Source: Syncephalis plumigaleata (lineage: Eukaryota; Zoopagomycota; Zoopagomycetes; Zoopagales; Piptocephalidaceae). From it: a DNA stretch of 64,000 nt. The notes below the pieces were generated by a model, which saw nothing but the letters and a program-made list of their open reading frames with translations, was not told the origin of the DNA and ran no database searches. The position numbers were made by a program, and so were the translations under genes. Below are positions 45,407-63,179 of this stretch, piece after piece. The first letter of the stretch is position 1; the number at the start of each line of letters is the position of its first letter. The DNA lies in NCBI GenBank assembly GCA_025201365.1, contig JAIXMF010000031.1, positions 1 to 64,000 of the forward strand, written 5' to 3'.

Positions 45407-45525
45407 AACTACATTACCCGAGATTCCCGGGTGGTCTCCCACCGCAGTACTAAGGGGGCGCGGCCTGGCTTAACTTCGGAGATCGGACGGGATCCGGTGC
45501 TTTTCAGGCGCTATGAACGTAGTTG
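45407..45525 (-). rRNA. 5S ribosomal RNA
   Basis: About 119 bases on the minus strand match eukaryotic 5S rRNA. The 5' AACTACG and 3' TGTAGTT ends pair as helix I. GATCCCGTCCGATCTCCGAA, AAGTTAAGCCAGG, TTAGTACTGCGGTGGGAGAC and CACCCGGGAATCTCGGGT are the standard helix and internal-promoter (A box, IE, C box) sequences. It is a dispersed single gene, not part of an rDNA unit. Unusually, no T-run terminator follows it; the tRNA-Glu gene begins 10 bases on. Confidence 0.93.
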
Positions 45526-46992
45526 AAATGTTTTCGGTTATGGACATGGCGTTCTGCTTGTTAATTTTTGTTAAAATTTGAAAAAATTAGTAATTTTGCG
45601 TATTTTTATAGTAGAATAGAACGAGTTAGCATAATAGAATGTTATGTTACTTGTTAATGATGTATGTAGTCTGTTGTGAATAAATAAATTGCATTATTTA
45701 GTAATATTTACCAATTATAGTGTTAATAATTACGTTATGCACCATATAATTTACCGTAAACGCGGCGTAATATGCGCTATATCTACTACAAACTGTAACT
45801 AGCGATTGCTATACTTGCATTTATAATCGTAATTGGTAGTACATGTATAGGATAATAAAAGCTTGTTACCACTTGCAAGTTACAAATATTATCGGTAATA
45901 CACGAAAGCTCGTCATGTGCAGTCTATTCATATGCCTTTTTTAATGCCATGCATCCGCCAATGTCCATGTGCGATAAGACTATAAACACAATTCATTGAT
46001 CACGCTACAACTGCAACGTTCTTGTTATTACACACGCATACACACACACGTACGCACACGCACACACGCTTTATTTGATAGAATAGCACGCTGGTCTGTA
46101 TTTCCTATGGTGGTGGACTTGTACCGACGAAATACTATACAATATCAGCTGTACTGTCGCCGACTCCTTTATCTCTTTCACCTTGCGATTACCCAAGCCT
46201 CTCACTCTCTCGCTTACTCTCTCCCTAACTCCCTCACTTACTCCCTCACTCTTGCTACCCTCTATAACCTACCTCGCGTTTCTTCCTTAACGCAACCCGT
46301 GTCCGCCTTTTTTTCATTTCTAGTCTGTGTTATATCCTCCGTACTTTGCGGTATTTGACCGCTCTTTTTATTTCCACTTAAAATTGCTATATCCGCTCAT
46401 TCTAAATAATCTTTTTTCAAACTATAGCTTTTCATCATCGTTAATACACTCAATCTACATCTAGCAGCAACAACAGTAGTAGCAACAATAGCAGCAATCA
46501 TTAGCTGGTATATCGTATACAACAACTTCTTAGAGTAAAAAGGTATGTATGCTAATTATTGTATCGGCGATAACTCAGCGAATGTCGTGAATTCCACTCA
46601 CACCGCACGCTCCTCGATATCTATGCATTCTTTATTGATATAGGCCTCTGGTACCACGGTTATCCTAGGCACGTGTCGGTGGCAAATACGTTGCCATCCT
46701 ACGTAGAACGTCTTGTTGTTGTATTTGCCAAAATATTATCTACGGGTGCTTGGTAACTCGTGTTTCTATATCCATCATCATATTTGCCGGTCGGCATACT
46801 ACTAAACTATTCGGTAAGATATTAATTGAGCCATAGTTGATATGCTATCATTGTTGCTAATATTTGATAATGAATCAATTGCTTCGTATTTGTAATAACT
46901 TGTTCGACACGACTACTCAACCATCATCTATCGATCTAATTAGAAATTGATCGTTTGTTACATAATTAGCGGATACACACGAATATTTTGGC
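45526..46992. other. Intergenic region upstream of the RA-PH gene
   Basis: Almost 1.5 kb without a recognisable gene. The region 46186-46255 is a degenerate CTCACT/CTCCCT tract. A GTATGT donor near 46541 suggests a 5' UTR intron of the downstream gene, but its acceptor cannot be fixed. Confidence 0.35.
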
Positions 46993-49900
46993 ATGACCGA
47001 ATACTGTGACGGCGGGATAGCTCAAAATGTCGTGTCTAGAGCTGCGGGTCATAGACGCACGGCTACAGCAGCATCTGCCACGGCATCTACTCCTATGCCA
47101 TCCCTCGTGTCCGCCGTTGCTTCAACAAATTCAAAGCGTCGTTTAAAGCGCGCCACTACACCGTTTATCGTGTCGATTGCTGAACCGGAAGTGACTCAAG
47201 TTCATGAACACGTATACTACATGACAGATCCAGAAGCCGATAGCGATAATGAACCTATTCCAGGCGCATCCATTGTCGACACATCGTCATCATCATCATC
47301 GTCCTCGTCATCGGATAGTGATAATGATGATAATGATAGCGCTAATAGTTTGGATTATTACGTGCGTCGACGTACCATAAAAGGTAAAGACGACCGAACA
47401 ACTAGGCAGCATAAGCGTAATGAACCTAGGTCAGCGTTCTTACGCAGTAAATCACCGCCACCGCCATCACGGCCGATACGCTCCGAGAAAAGAATACAAA
47501 GCGAGGGTCGCACACGTCCTAGAATGACTGCGTCAGAAATGCGTGTCAATAGCACTGGACATGTAAATGGTGGTGAAACGCAGAGCAACACGTTAAAAAC
47601 CGAGAATCATGTAAGGCCACGTAGTTCAAGTGTTTCTGCGGCAGAGTCGACCACCGTCACTAGTAGGATGCTATCTAAGCATAGCAAATCAACGGAATCA
47701 CCATCGAAGGCATCGGCCAAGCTAAATAGATTGTTAGAATCAGCCAACGCCTTCAACGTGGATAGCGAACAAAGTGATGATAATAATAGTGGTGGCGGCA
47801 AGAAGAATAAGCATAATCTGGCTGATGATTCAAGCGACAATTCAGAACCAATAGCCAATCTAAGCAGTAAATTCGCTATGAAACTCGCCAAACTCAATAC
47901 TAATCCAGCTGTGTTGGCTCATGGTGCAACGAACAACACTAATCAAGGATCGACCACTCAAGCTGCCACTAATAGTGCATCACCAATCCTACCGGCAACT
48001 TCTATGGTAATGTCACCAGAACCTGTTACCTCACCATCATTAGTACCGCGTGCACTACCACTATCCGAAATTGTCCCATCCACTAGTAGTAGCAGTAATG
48101 GTAACAGTAGTAGCGAAAGTGAGGATACATCAGAGGAAGACACCGACTCCGGGTCCAATATTCAGAATCCACACTTGTCTACAAATAGTCGATATACTAG
48201 CGGTGCTTTATCGTCATCTCCATCTCATCAACGAGCAATGACAGCGGCAGCACGTCCGCCGGTTAATCCAAGTATTACTTCATGGCTAAACGGTATTCAA
48301 TCACCACCGTTACCTGTTCCAACCACGAGTACTAGTAGTTATAATGGTAATAACAGTGGCTCACTTTCATATCCATTACGTCCACCGGATTCCAGTTCAG
48401 ATGATGACAATGCTGACGCTGACGACGATAATGCTGCTGACGACGACGATGATGACGACGATGACGACAAGGATAGTAGTCATGCCTTGAACAATAAGGC
48501 AGCGACTGATTCAGATGACGAAGTAATCGGACGATACTCGACGAAACCCGCGCGTGTCCCACCTGCTCCATTAGCAATAAAAACGGTCTCGTCAGCATCT
48601 ACTACGGACAGTGCCGATCTACCGCTTATTAGTAGTTTAAATAACAACAACAGCAATAATAGTACAACAGTACCTACTAATAGTAGCCCACTATCACCGC
48701 ATGCATTGCATCGTAGTACAATTACCTCCATGACTAATAGTCGTCAGCAGCATGAATATACTAGTAATCGTAATCCGCCTGCTTCGCATAAACCACGACG
48801 TGAAGCATCCTACGATCCAACTGCATCACGACGTAAACATTCCATGGAGAATGTACGTGATATTAATTTGAGCAGCACTAGTACAATGCCTGCTACAAGT
48901 GCAGGTTGTCGTAATCCAGGTAAACGACAAGATCTGGTAAGCAACATCATCATCATCGTCATCATTAGCATTCTTACTTACATGTACAATAAATTAGCGC
49001 CCAACATTCTCGCCACCATCATCTTTACCACCGGATTCACCGACATTTATGCCATTATCAGGAGGTGGATCACCTTTGTTACGTCCAGCAATGCTAAGGG
49101 TATCGTCTAACCATCAGCAATCAGTACGACGAGTAGGAAGTGGTGTGTTGTCAGGACCATCCTCTCCATCTTCCATTGCATCGGCGAGTGAAGATGACGA
49201 TGTTGCATTAGGTCATCGTAATCCGGAAATACGCCGTCATGCTAGTAGTAATGGATTAAATCGACTTACTAGTCCAACAGGCGCTGTTGCAGTAGGCAAA
49301 CCATCGACTCATCTACGACGAGTAACGCGTGATCGCGAGGAACGTCGTGCAGCTGCCGAACCACGTCGATTAATTGATAATACCGAACGGCGCAGTAAGC
49401 GTGAAAAGGAACGTCGACAAGCTGAAGAAGTGCGACGACACAATGAACGTAGTAAACATTATGATCGTCATCGTAAAATGTTGGATTCCGAGGAAGATGG
49501 TCCGCGTACTAGATCGGTTGAACGACGTGCAAATGCGCCAGAAGCACCGGTAACGTTATTAAACATGACAACAACAACACCAACTGCTGCTATTACTACG
49601 AGCAATACTGCCAGTAATGGCAATAGTAATAATAGCAATACAAAAGCTACACTAATCTCGATGGTTAATAGTACCAATGGTAATACACAGCGAGTACGTG
49701 GATCACGTCCTAGTACTGAACGTGAATCGGATACACGACGTCAAGAGCGTAGCACCGCATCTAACAATCAACCGACTGCCACGACATACACTACTGATAG
49801 CGAGGAGAAACGCGTTGAACGGAAACCATCACGTCGTTCTAGTACTCGCTCGAATGATAGATCCCGTCGTGGTGACAACTATGGCAATGGACATAATGCA

Positions 49901-52337
49901 GCATTGGCACCGCCCTTACCAATATCAGGAACAGCATCAACATCAGCAGGAGCACCAGTAACAATGACATCAACAACAACAACAACGAGTGTTGCACGTA
50001 AATCACAAGAAGTAATAAGGACATCTACTGATGAAGCGGCAATATCTGATGAATTGGCTGCTAATTTGGATCATAAAACAGCATTGGCCGCCGTTGTATC
50101 CAAAGATATGGTGGGTGCTGATGGTAAGCCAATTCAGACGGTCAAGGCTGCCAAAGCACGTGTGGCGGCAATGTAGCAGCTACTGTAGCAGCTAGTAAGC
50201 AACAAGATCCAGTGGTTCGTAAAGTATGTATTAAGTAGTACTCTTATATGATAATGATGGATACACCTTTACTAATAACTATTTAGGTAATGGCCACTAT
50301 ATTTGTAGATAATGCAGATACGAAATATACAGTACAGTTGACATCGACCATGACTACGGTGGATACAATCAAGATGATGCGAGAGGCAAATCAAATCACC
50401 GATGATGATCCTACATGGACCATATTTGAGTTGATTAATGACTTTGGTGCTGGTAAGTAGTAGTAATGTATTATTACGGCTATTATTATTATTATTATTA
50501 ACATAAATGATTAGAGCGACCAATAGCAGATTGGGAAACCATTACTGATGTGCTATCTACTTGGGATGCCTCTCAGAATAATGGACTTGTGGCACGTAAA
50601 TCGGCATTCCGTACTGGATTATCATGCTCGGTAAGATAATAGAATGATATGATACTTTATTGATCAGTATTAATTCAATCAAATGCAATAGGGATTAGTA
50701 ACGGGATTCCCACAATATATGGCCAAACTATCCATGGACAAGAATAGAAAATGGCAAAAGCGTAACTTTTACACAAGGGATGCAGCTATTTATTATTCAA
50801 AGGACAAAAAGGTAATGATAATAGAATAGAATGAGTAGACATGATGATGTTAACTAATAGATATGTATAATGATTGATTAGTGCAAGGATGAAACGCTTT
50901 TCTGTTACTTAAGCAATCATGAAGCCTACACTATGACGGTAGCACATACTAAAGCACCTACCGATTATGTCTTTGCATTCAAGTCTCAAGAGTCTATTCG
51001 TATATTTGAGAAACCCGAACGAGATTATATTCACTTTGTATGTGCCGACAATGTTGTTCAATTACGTGAATGGCTCCTGTGTATTCGATCGATCAAGGTA
51101 GGTATAGTTTAGGTTTATTGTGTTGCTATAATAGCTACGTATTAATCTATACCATGTCTATAGCGTCAATTGAAATTCGCCGAATCTCCTGAACTATTTC
51201 CAGATGCCTTTGCAGCTAGTCAAACAAAGGCAACTCAAGGAGATTCTATTCTTGGTGATGTAAGTATTACTGTAACTATTGTTATTGTTATTATGATGCT
51301 AATGATCGCTCGTCTATTTGTTGAATTAGTCAATACTTGGATCATTGGGTATTTCGAGTAGTATACTAAGCGCCAGTGTAGGCAATGGTGCAGCAGCAGG
51401 TTCATTGCTAGCTGCCGTTGATTCTCTAGTGCAGGCAAAGGAGACTGATAAAGACAAGGAAGACGACGAGAAACCCGCGGCTAGTCAGTTGCCTAATGTA
51501 TTCAAACCGGGATCATTACTCGCAGAGATGAAGCCAATCGATCCAAATGCACATGAAGAGGAGGAGAAGGAAGGTGACGCCATCACTAATGCACGATTTA
51601 CAGAGGGTTCCCTACTGAATGACATTAAAGCCATAGCACCAGCGAGGCAACCATCAGACGATGAAGATGATGCACCGGCTTTAACCTTTAAATCGGGTAC
51701 ACTATTGGCGGTAGCGGATAAAACGGCTCAGTCCGCCAAGGAAGCACGAGAAACGGAGGAGAAGGCACCGATGCAATTCAAATCAGGTTCATTACTAAGC
51801 GGCGGCCTACAAAAGACCACCGATACACGTGATGTTGAAGAGAAGACGTTGTTGCAATTCAAATCGGGCTCATTACTAAGTGAAGGATTGACCAAGAATG
51901 AGGGACCTTCAGTGGAGGATAAGCATGCACTGCAATTTAAATCGGGCTCATTGCTTAGCGATGCAACAACGCGAACTGACCTACTACCCGATGAACGTCG
52001 TGTGATTAATCATAGTGGCACTAGTGCTGGTGGTACATTATTACGGATTGATTTGAAACGGGAAGAAGGCCATACCGAGAAATTGAAGAAGACCGGTCGA
52101 TACAAACCGTTAATCGATTTCAGTGAACAAGGACCGCCTAAACCGGTGGCACCAAAGAAGACACCACAGCCGCAAATCAGCAACTATAAGGGTAAACCAT
52201 TGCTTAACTTTAACGGTCATGACGGCGACAATGACAGTAGTAGTGAGGGTTCGGATGAAGATGACAATGAAGATGAGGATGCATCAGATGGTTCATCGTC
52301 GTCGTCGTCGTCGTCATCGTCATCAGATAGTGAATAG
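46993..52337 (+). CDS. Large RA-PH domain adaptor (MRL/Grb7-like architecture) with FKSGSLL motif array
   Basis: A protein of roughly 1,550 residues from about ten exons (46993-48936, 48998-about 50124, about 50178-50223, 50287-50452, 50515-50630, 50692-50811, 50882-51097, 51164-51259, 51330-52337). The first 1,000 residues are disordered: Ser/Asp/Asn-rich, then a basic Arg/Glu helix (RDREERRAAAEPRRL). A Ras-association domain follows (IFVDNADTKYTVQLTSTMT, DDPTWTIFELINDFGAE), then a PH domain (GFPQYMAKLSMDKNRKWQKR, FYTRDAAIYYS, REWLLCIRSIK with the closing Trp). RA directly before PH is the layout of RIAM/lamellipodin and Grb7 adaptors, which link Ras/Rap GTPases and phosphoinositides to actin. 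The C-terminus has six or more copies of a K-S-G-S-L-L motif and ends in Ser/Asp runs. Near 50125-50177 the frame changes: either a weak 53-base intron (GTAAGC donor) or a base error. Confidence 0.75.
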
Positions 52338-52747
52338 ATAGTATCATAATATTAATGAAAATGTTAAACTATAGTTATATTTAGTATTGAATAATCTCAT
52401 ATATATATATATATCATTATAATAAATCAGTTAATTAGAGGAATTATCTCAAATCTATAATATCTTTCAAATAATCTAGTAATTGCCCTTTTACTTGTAC
52501 TAATAATGTGTTCTATAGACTAGATGATTAATCGAATAAATCAACTATAGCAGCAATTGAGACATCAAGCTGTACAAACTGATGAATGCTTCCCAATGCA
52601 TAGAGGGCGTTGTTCGGTAGTACATGTACTACGTCATCATTTCATTCTACTTGATTGAAGCATGCTATCTGAATCCTCTCGACTGCTATTATAACAATGC
52701 GCTGAACAAAATAAGCATCCGTATCACCTTTCTTACTCCATCCCACT
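52338..52747. other. Intergenic region
   Basis: Contains a (TA)n tract at 52401-52414. No gene was seen. Confidence 0.3.
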
Positions 52748-54376
52748 ATGTCTACTTCTACTGATACTACTGAAATATCGAGTAATTCCAACTCGTCTTG
52801 TAGATTACTCGAGTGTCTGAATACTCTTCCATCTCATGACCTGCGTGTCTTTCGTAGTCTACTTGGTCATATCGACTACTTGCGTTTGTCAGCATGTTGT
52901 CACTCGTTAAGAAGCAGTATTCGAAATGATAGAGCATTATGGCAACAACTTTACTATAGGGATTTCCTATCGGGAGATTATTATACTAAAGAAATGGAAT
53001 TCGTATTATGGTGTATACGCACGGATGTCAACAATCCATGTACATCGGATAAACGAGCCGATCTACTAGAGAATGTGGACTGGTACAACACATATCGTCG
53101 ACGAGTGAGTACCGAGAATAATTGGCGATATGGACGGTACAACACCACGCATATCGATATGGAAACTGACAGGGATGGAATAGACTATCGCAAAGATGGA
53201 GATGATAATCATATATATATTACGCAGCAAAATCGCTCAGACGAAACACCAGATCATACCTACACTTTAGAATATCTACCACATTCAAACCTTAAATCAA
53301 GCAACAACATTATATATGAAAGCACATTCTCCACATCGCCAAATGTTCTTCTGCTGGATAGTAATACTGATGCTCAGTATGATTATGTTACGGGTGACCA
53401 TTACATAGCTGTATCTCCTAAGGTAGTCAGAAACAAGCCTAACTATAATGTAAAAATACTCTCTCGCAAGTATGGTGGTATTTTCACTACATTTGATGTT
53501 CCAGTACAATATCGAGTAGAGACAATCAAGGGGAAATGGGTATTGCTAGTGTATGAATTGCAACTGACATGCGGATATTTACCAATTTGTAAGTGTAGTA
53601 ATTGTACAACGATGCAATATAATTAATACTAATAATCAATGAATCTAGTCAATGCAATGGTATTCGATATAGAGAATAATGTCATGTGTCCAGGAAGCAT
53701 TGATAAATTCCCACATGCGGTATGCTTTTACGAACCAACCGATAGCACAGCGACAATCTATACGGCAAAACTACTCAAAGATGATGATACAGATCGTATT
53801 GAATGGACACTATACCAATTCTCGAGCAATAATCCTGTTGTACAATTGCGAAGTGGCTTATTTCAACTACCTGAGAATACAGGAGATGCGGGATTAGTGG
53901 TGTATAATTCATATAATTCGTATATGATTATCAGATTATATGGTTATCCTACTTATAATTCATACATAATCCATAGTGTAGCATCCAGTGGTCAAAGCCA
54001 TACTCCACGTAATTGCTACACCATCTCTGATCAACATATACCTATCCCATTGTTAAGAGCTGGATACACGTGTGGAATATTCGATTTCAACCCGGCAAAA
54101 GTATGGACAGACTTATCTTACAATGACGATCAGGTATTACAAATGCCGGGTACATTTCGCATTAGACATATTATTGGAGATCTCTATGTTTTTACTGTAA
54201 AAGATCATAATGATATAGAAAGTCGATTGCTCGTGGACATCAATACAAAAGAAACAATACGTACATTGGAAGCACCAAATAAGGGTTGGCAATTAGAAAT
54301 TGATGCAATGCCTGGTACGATAGGTTGTCCTTATGACTGCCATGTGCAAACAATACAAGAATACGGTGAACTGTAA
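52748..54376 (+). CDS. F-box protein
   Basis: Two exons (52748-53588, 53649-54376) encode about 520 residues. The N-terminal third holds an F-box: LRVFRSLLGHIDYLRLSACCHSLRSSI taken in two parts, then LWQQLYYRDF, followed by the WYNTYRRRVSTENNWRYGR segment often seen after F-boxes in substrate-receptor proteins. F-box proteins bring substrates to SCF ubiquitin ligases. The remaining 350 residues have short beta-strand-like repeats with many Tyr, Asp and Asn and may form a propeller, but no standard WD or Kelch signature is visible. The substrate is unknown. The intron between the two frames was placed by its GTAAGT donor, CTAAT branch and CTAG acceptor. Confidence 0.78.
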
Positions 54377-54448
54377 CAAGCAGCAATAAATTTATTTTTA
54401 TTTTTATTTTTTTATTTGCATTTCAATACACTCTTACATTTATTCAAT

Positions 54449-55686
54449 ATGACAGATCACGATACCACTCAAGTAACCACTGTTCCAATGACAGACATGG
54501 ATACTGAAGCGATAGTGGATGCCAACATAGACACTAAAGACAATGAAATGTTGTCAGATTCCAGTGATTTACCAACAACTAGCTCCTATGAAAGTAGCAG
54601 TGATAGTGAGAATGAGAGCAACAGCAACAAGACAAGAGGCAAGTCTATAATACGTAGTGATATACGTGTACGTATACATTTCCACTAATGAACTAGAGAT
54701 AGGTATGACGGCCGATGAACATGCACAATATCAGCAACAGATAGCTTCAATGGTCGAGGATGACGATGAGGATGTCGGTGGCAGTAATGGAGGACCATTA
54801 CGAACTCAAAATGAAATTGAACCACCACCACCACCACGACCAGATATTGCTATCGATCATGCCACGCCTATTGCACCATTTGGTGTGATTCAATCTATTG
54901 TCAAGCAACCGGGTGCCAATTATATAACTATCATTATTATGCAGAATACACACCAGGAATCGCGTCCACTTGATATTGGCAGTATTATCGTGTTAGAGGA
55001 TCGTACTATTCTAGGCGAGGTATGATATATATATACATATAGCTGGATCATGTAGATAATCGTTTATTCATTCAAATGACGATACTTGTACAATAGGTGT
55101 TTGAAACATTTGGACCGGTAGTTCAGCCACTCTATACGATACGACTAGCTACTGATGTGGATGCTAATAATGAGATAAAAATGGCCGTGGGCACTCTAGT
55201 ATACTACCTACCAACACATACTCAATTTGTGCTTACACAAGAATTACGCAAATTGAAGGGTAGCGATGCTAGTAATTATTTTGATGAAGAAGTAGCGGAA
55301 GATGTAAGTAGACTAGACTAGACTAGACTAGACTAGATTATTAGCGATTCATTAACATGCATGTATATATGTATATGAATGATGATTATAGGAATTAGAG
55401 TTTTCTGACGATGAAGAAGAGATGGAGCATAAGCGTAAATTAAGACAGAAAAGACAACGGTAAGCAACAGGTATAGCATAATATATATATATATACTAAT
55501 AATGTATATGTATATCATTGTATATCTAGTCAAAAGCGAACATCTACTAAAATGAATCAAGACACCATTCCTCCTCCTCCATCAACGACCGATTCATCAA
55601 TGATGGCAGTAGATGAAGATTTATATGTACCATTAGCTAGACCATCTACCACTACCAATGCTACTACACCTAGTTCATTCCAATAA
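54449..55686 (+). CDS. NAF1: H/ACA RNP assembly factor NAF1
   Basis: NAF1 brings the Cbf5/dyskerin core to nascent H/ACA RNA and is later replaced by Gar1. Five exons encode about 340 residues. The acidic N-terminus is followed by PPPPPRPD and the Gar1/Naf1 core: FGVIQSIVKQPGANYITII, DIGSIIVLEDRTILGEVFETFGPV, PLYTIRL and GTLVYYLPTHTQFVLTQEL. It then has the NAF1-specific LKGSDASNYFDEEV and an acidic, basic-rich tail. The first intron (54639-54696) uses a GC donor (AG then GCAAGT). A GT donor giving a good frame was not found. Confidence 0.88.
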
Positions 55687-55726
55687 TATGATTACTACTT
55701 TGACTACTTTTATTATTTGCAATAAA

Positions 55727-58913
<3,187 letters not shown>

Positions 58914-59060
58914 TATTGAACCATAAGCAGGCGTGTCGTTATATAAAGAGCGAGAAAAAGAGAAAGGGCGAAAATCGTATTGTGATAACTTGTTCTTTTT
59001 TTCCATTTTGATCATCCCCCATCTTCTGAATCGATCGTTGCCTACAACAATCTATTCAAT

Positions 59061-60439
59061 ATGGCCAAGAAGAAGAGGAAGCAAGTACAAACTAAGCCGT
59101 GGTGCTGGTAAGATCATACTAAATAGCTATATTGTATGTATGTTATAGCTCAATATTCCTTGTTTATATAGGTATTGTGAACGTGAATTTGAAGATGAAA
59201 AGGTGCTCATTACGCATCAACGTGCAAAACACTTTAAATGTCCACAATGCAATAAAAAGATGAATACAGTGGGTGGACTTGTTATCCACTACACGCAAGT
59301 GCATAAGGAAACACTTCGCAGGTAAGTAGTGCTATAGCAGTGGTACTAGCATACAAATACAGTTGAATAACCATGGTTTGTATGTTCATTTGTTTGTTTG
59401 TTTGTTTGTTTGTTTGTTTGTTTGTTTGTTTGTAATCTATAGTACACCCAATGCTATTAAGGGGCGTGATTCTGTAGATGTAGAGATATTTGGTATGGAG
59501 GGTATTCCGGCAGCTGATCTTATTAGCTTTCAAATGCGTAAAGCAGCATCAGGTGAACCAAATGTATTGGAACAATTACATCAGCAGCAACAACAATCGC
59601 TTTATAAACGTCCTCGTATGAATACTGATCTACATCAGCCATTATCACCTGATGAAATACGTGAACAACTGGCTAGACATCAAGCTATCATTAAGAATGG
59701 TGGCAGTGTTGCATCAACATCTACTACTACCACTACTACCACTGCTAGTACAAGTACTACAGGAATAGTTAATCCATATGGTAATGCTATGCCACCACCA
59801 CCACATCAACCTTATTATGGTCATCCACCACCGCCACCACCAGGTCATTTCGCTGGTCCACCTCATCCTATGGCACCATTTGGAGGTCCACCTATGCAAG
59901 GAGGATTTCCACCGCACCCACCACCACCACATCATATGCCACAACATAATCCATTTGGAGGACCACCTATGCAAGGAGGATTCCCACCACATCCACCACC
60001 ACCAGGAGCATTGTATCCAATGCATGCAGCAGCTAGACCAGGCAGTGGTATACCCAATCCTATGATGTCACCTACTGCAGCATCGGTTGCCTCACCGGGA
60101 TTACCACCATCTATGGGAGGACCTCCATTGGCAGCTAGTACACCTGGTACAGTAGCAGCAAGTGCACAAGGAACACCCATGTTATCGAGTGGATCGGAAC
60201 AGACAACACCTGCACCTGCAACCATGGCTACAACAGCGGAAACAGCAACATCACCACCAGCAATGACTAGTGCAGGTTCAGTTCCTGTGACTGCAGGCAC
60301 TCATCTTGTATACAGCGATAATACAGTATCTGTGGTAAGTAGTAGTAGTAATAACTATTCATGAGATACACATACTAATAGAATATAGGAGGAGAAACGA
60401 GCCAATCTACCAAAATATCGTTATGTGGAGGCCCATTAG
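59061..60439 (+). CDS. BUGZ/ZNF207-like zinc-finger protein
   Basis: In animals BUGZ binds microtubules and Bub3 and supports spindle assembly. Four exons (59061-59108, about 59173-59331, 59443-60334, 60389-60439) encode about 380 residues. The N-terminus is almost the family consensus: KPWCWYCEREFEDEKVLITHQ and HFKCPQCNKKMNTVGGLVIH are the two C2H2 fingers, then IFGMEGIPAADL. A long Pro/Gly/Thr-rich low-complexity region follows, containing repeated FGGPPMQGGFPPHPPPP blocks. The last exon adds EEKRANLPKYRY, resembling the GLEBS-region end of ZNF207 that contacts Bub3. The second intron carries a (TTTG)n tract. Confidence 0.88.
59389..59432. repeat. (TTTG)n microsatellite inside a BUGZ intron
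   Basis: Eleven perfect TTTG units lie in the 111-base intron between the zinc-finger exon and the main exon. Confidence 0.9.
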
Positions 60440-61300
60440 CGTGTATAGGAGGTCCATGATATATGATGATGTGAGCGAGCAAGCTAACAAACAAACAAGT
60501 AAAATGTAATAAGAATAATCATCAATGTGTGTTTACTTGAATAGGAATAGCTAAGCTAGATGATCATTTCTACCTATACCGGTATCACATACTTACCACC
60601 TTCACTGATAACTACTATATCCATAGTGTTTGCCTACATGTCCAATGGTTAGTTGTCAACTACTACTATTATTGATTATCACTAGCACTCTATGTGTGTG
60701 TGTGTGACCATCGACCCAATGATTTAATGCGTGAGTGGATATCTCTTTATTGACTACTGCTATTACTGCTGTATATCTATATCTCTTCCTACATCTTCAT
60801 ATACATAACGATCACCATCACCATCATCATCATTATCATCATGGGAATCGCGTGTTTCTACTTTATGCGAGAACAACAACAACAACGACTATCAAGTTAT
60901 ATGGTATGCTTGTCTATATCTATCCGTGAATTGGTATTTGTCATTCTTCTATCTAGTATGGATAGCATGATCATAGTCATTAGTATAGTTTGTAGTTACT
61001 GACGATTCACGAATGAGTATGCATGTATATGTTGATATATATATATATATATAGGCGGTGAGCAACACGTAATAAATATACACTCATTGTAGCTATAGAC
61101 TTGATGTATATCGTATGTATTTATCTATGCAAATTAGGTAAGAAGGATAAGCGTATTATTGCTATGAATTAGTGACTAGTATTCATCATGTATTGTAGTA
61201 ATGATAGGTAGGTAATTGCATAATCATCATAATGATTTATTAATGAATACCTTGTAGTATGTATAATAGTAATAGCACAGACTACTATCAATTTCTATGC
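60440..61300. other. Intergenic region between convergent BUGZ and DUS2
   Basis: It has simple repeats: GT at about 60695-60707, ATC near 60815-60840, and TA at 61036-61053. No gene was seen. Confidence 0.35.

Positions 61301-63179
<1,879 letters not shown>

Noticed and set aside
46000-46358. 120-codon frame in CTCACT-rich sequence upstream of the RA-PH gene
   Set aside because: Composition is driven by simple repeats, with no domain or splice support.
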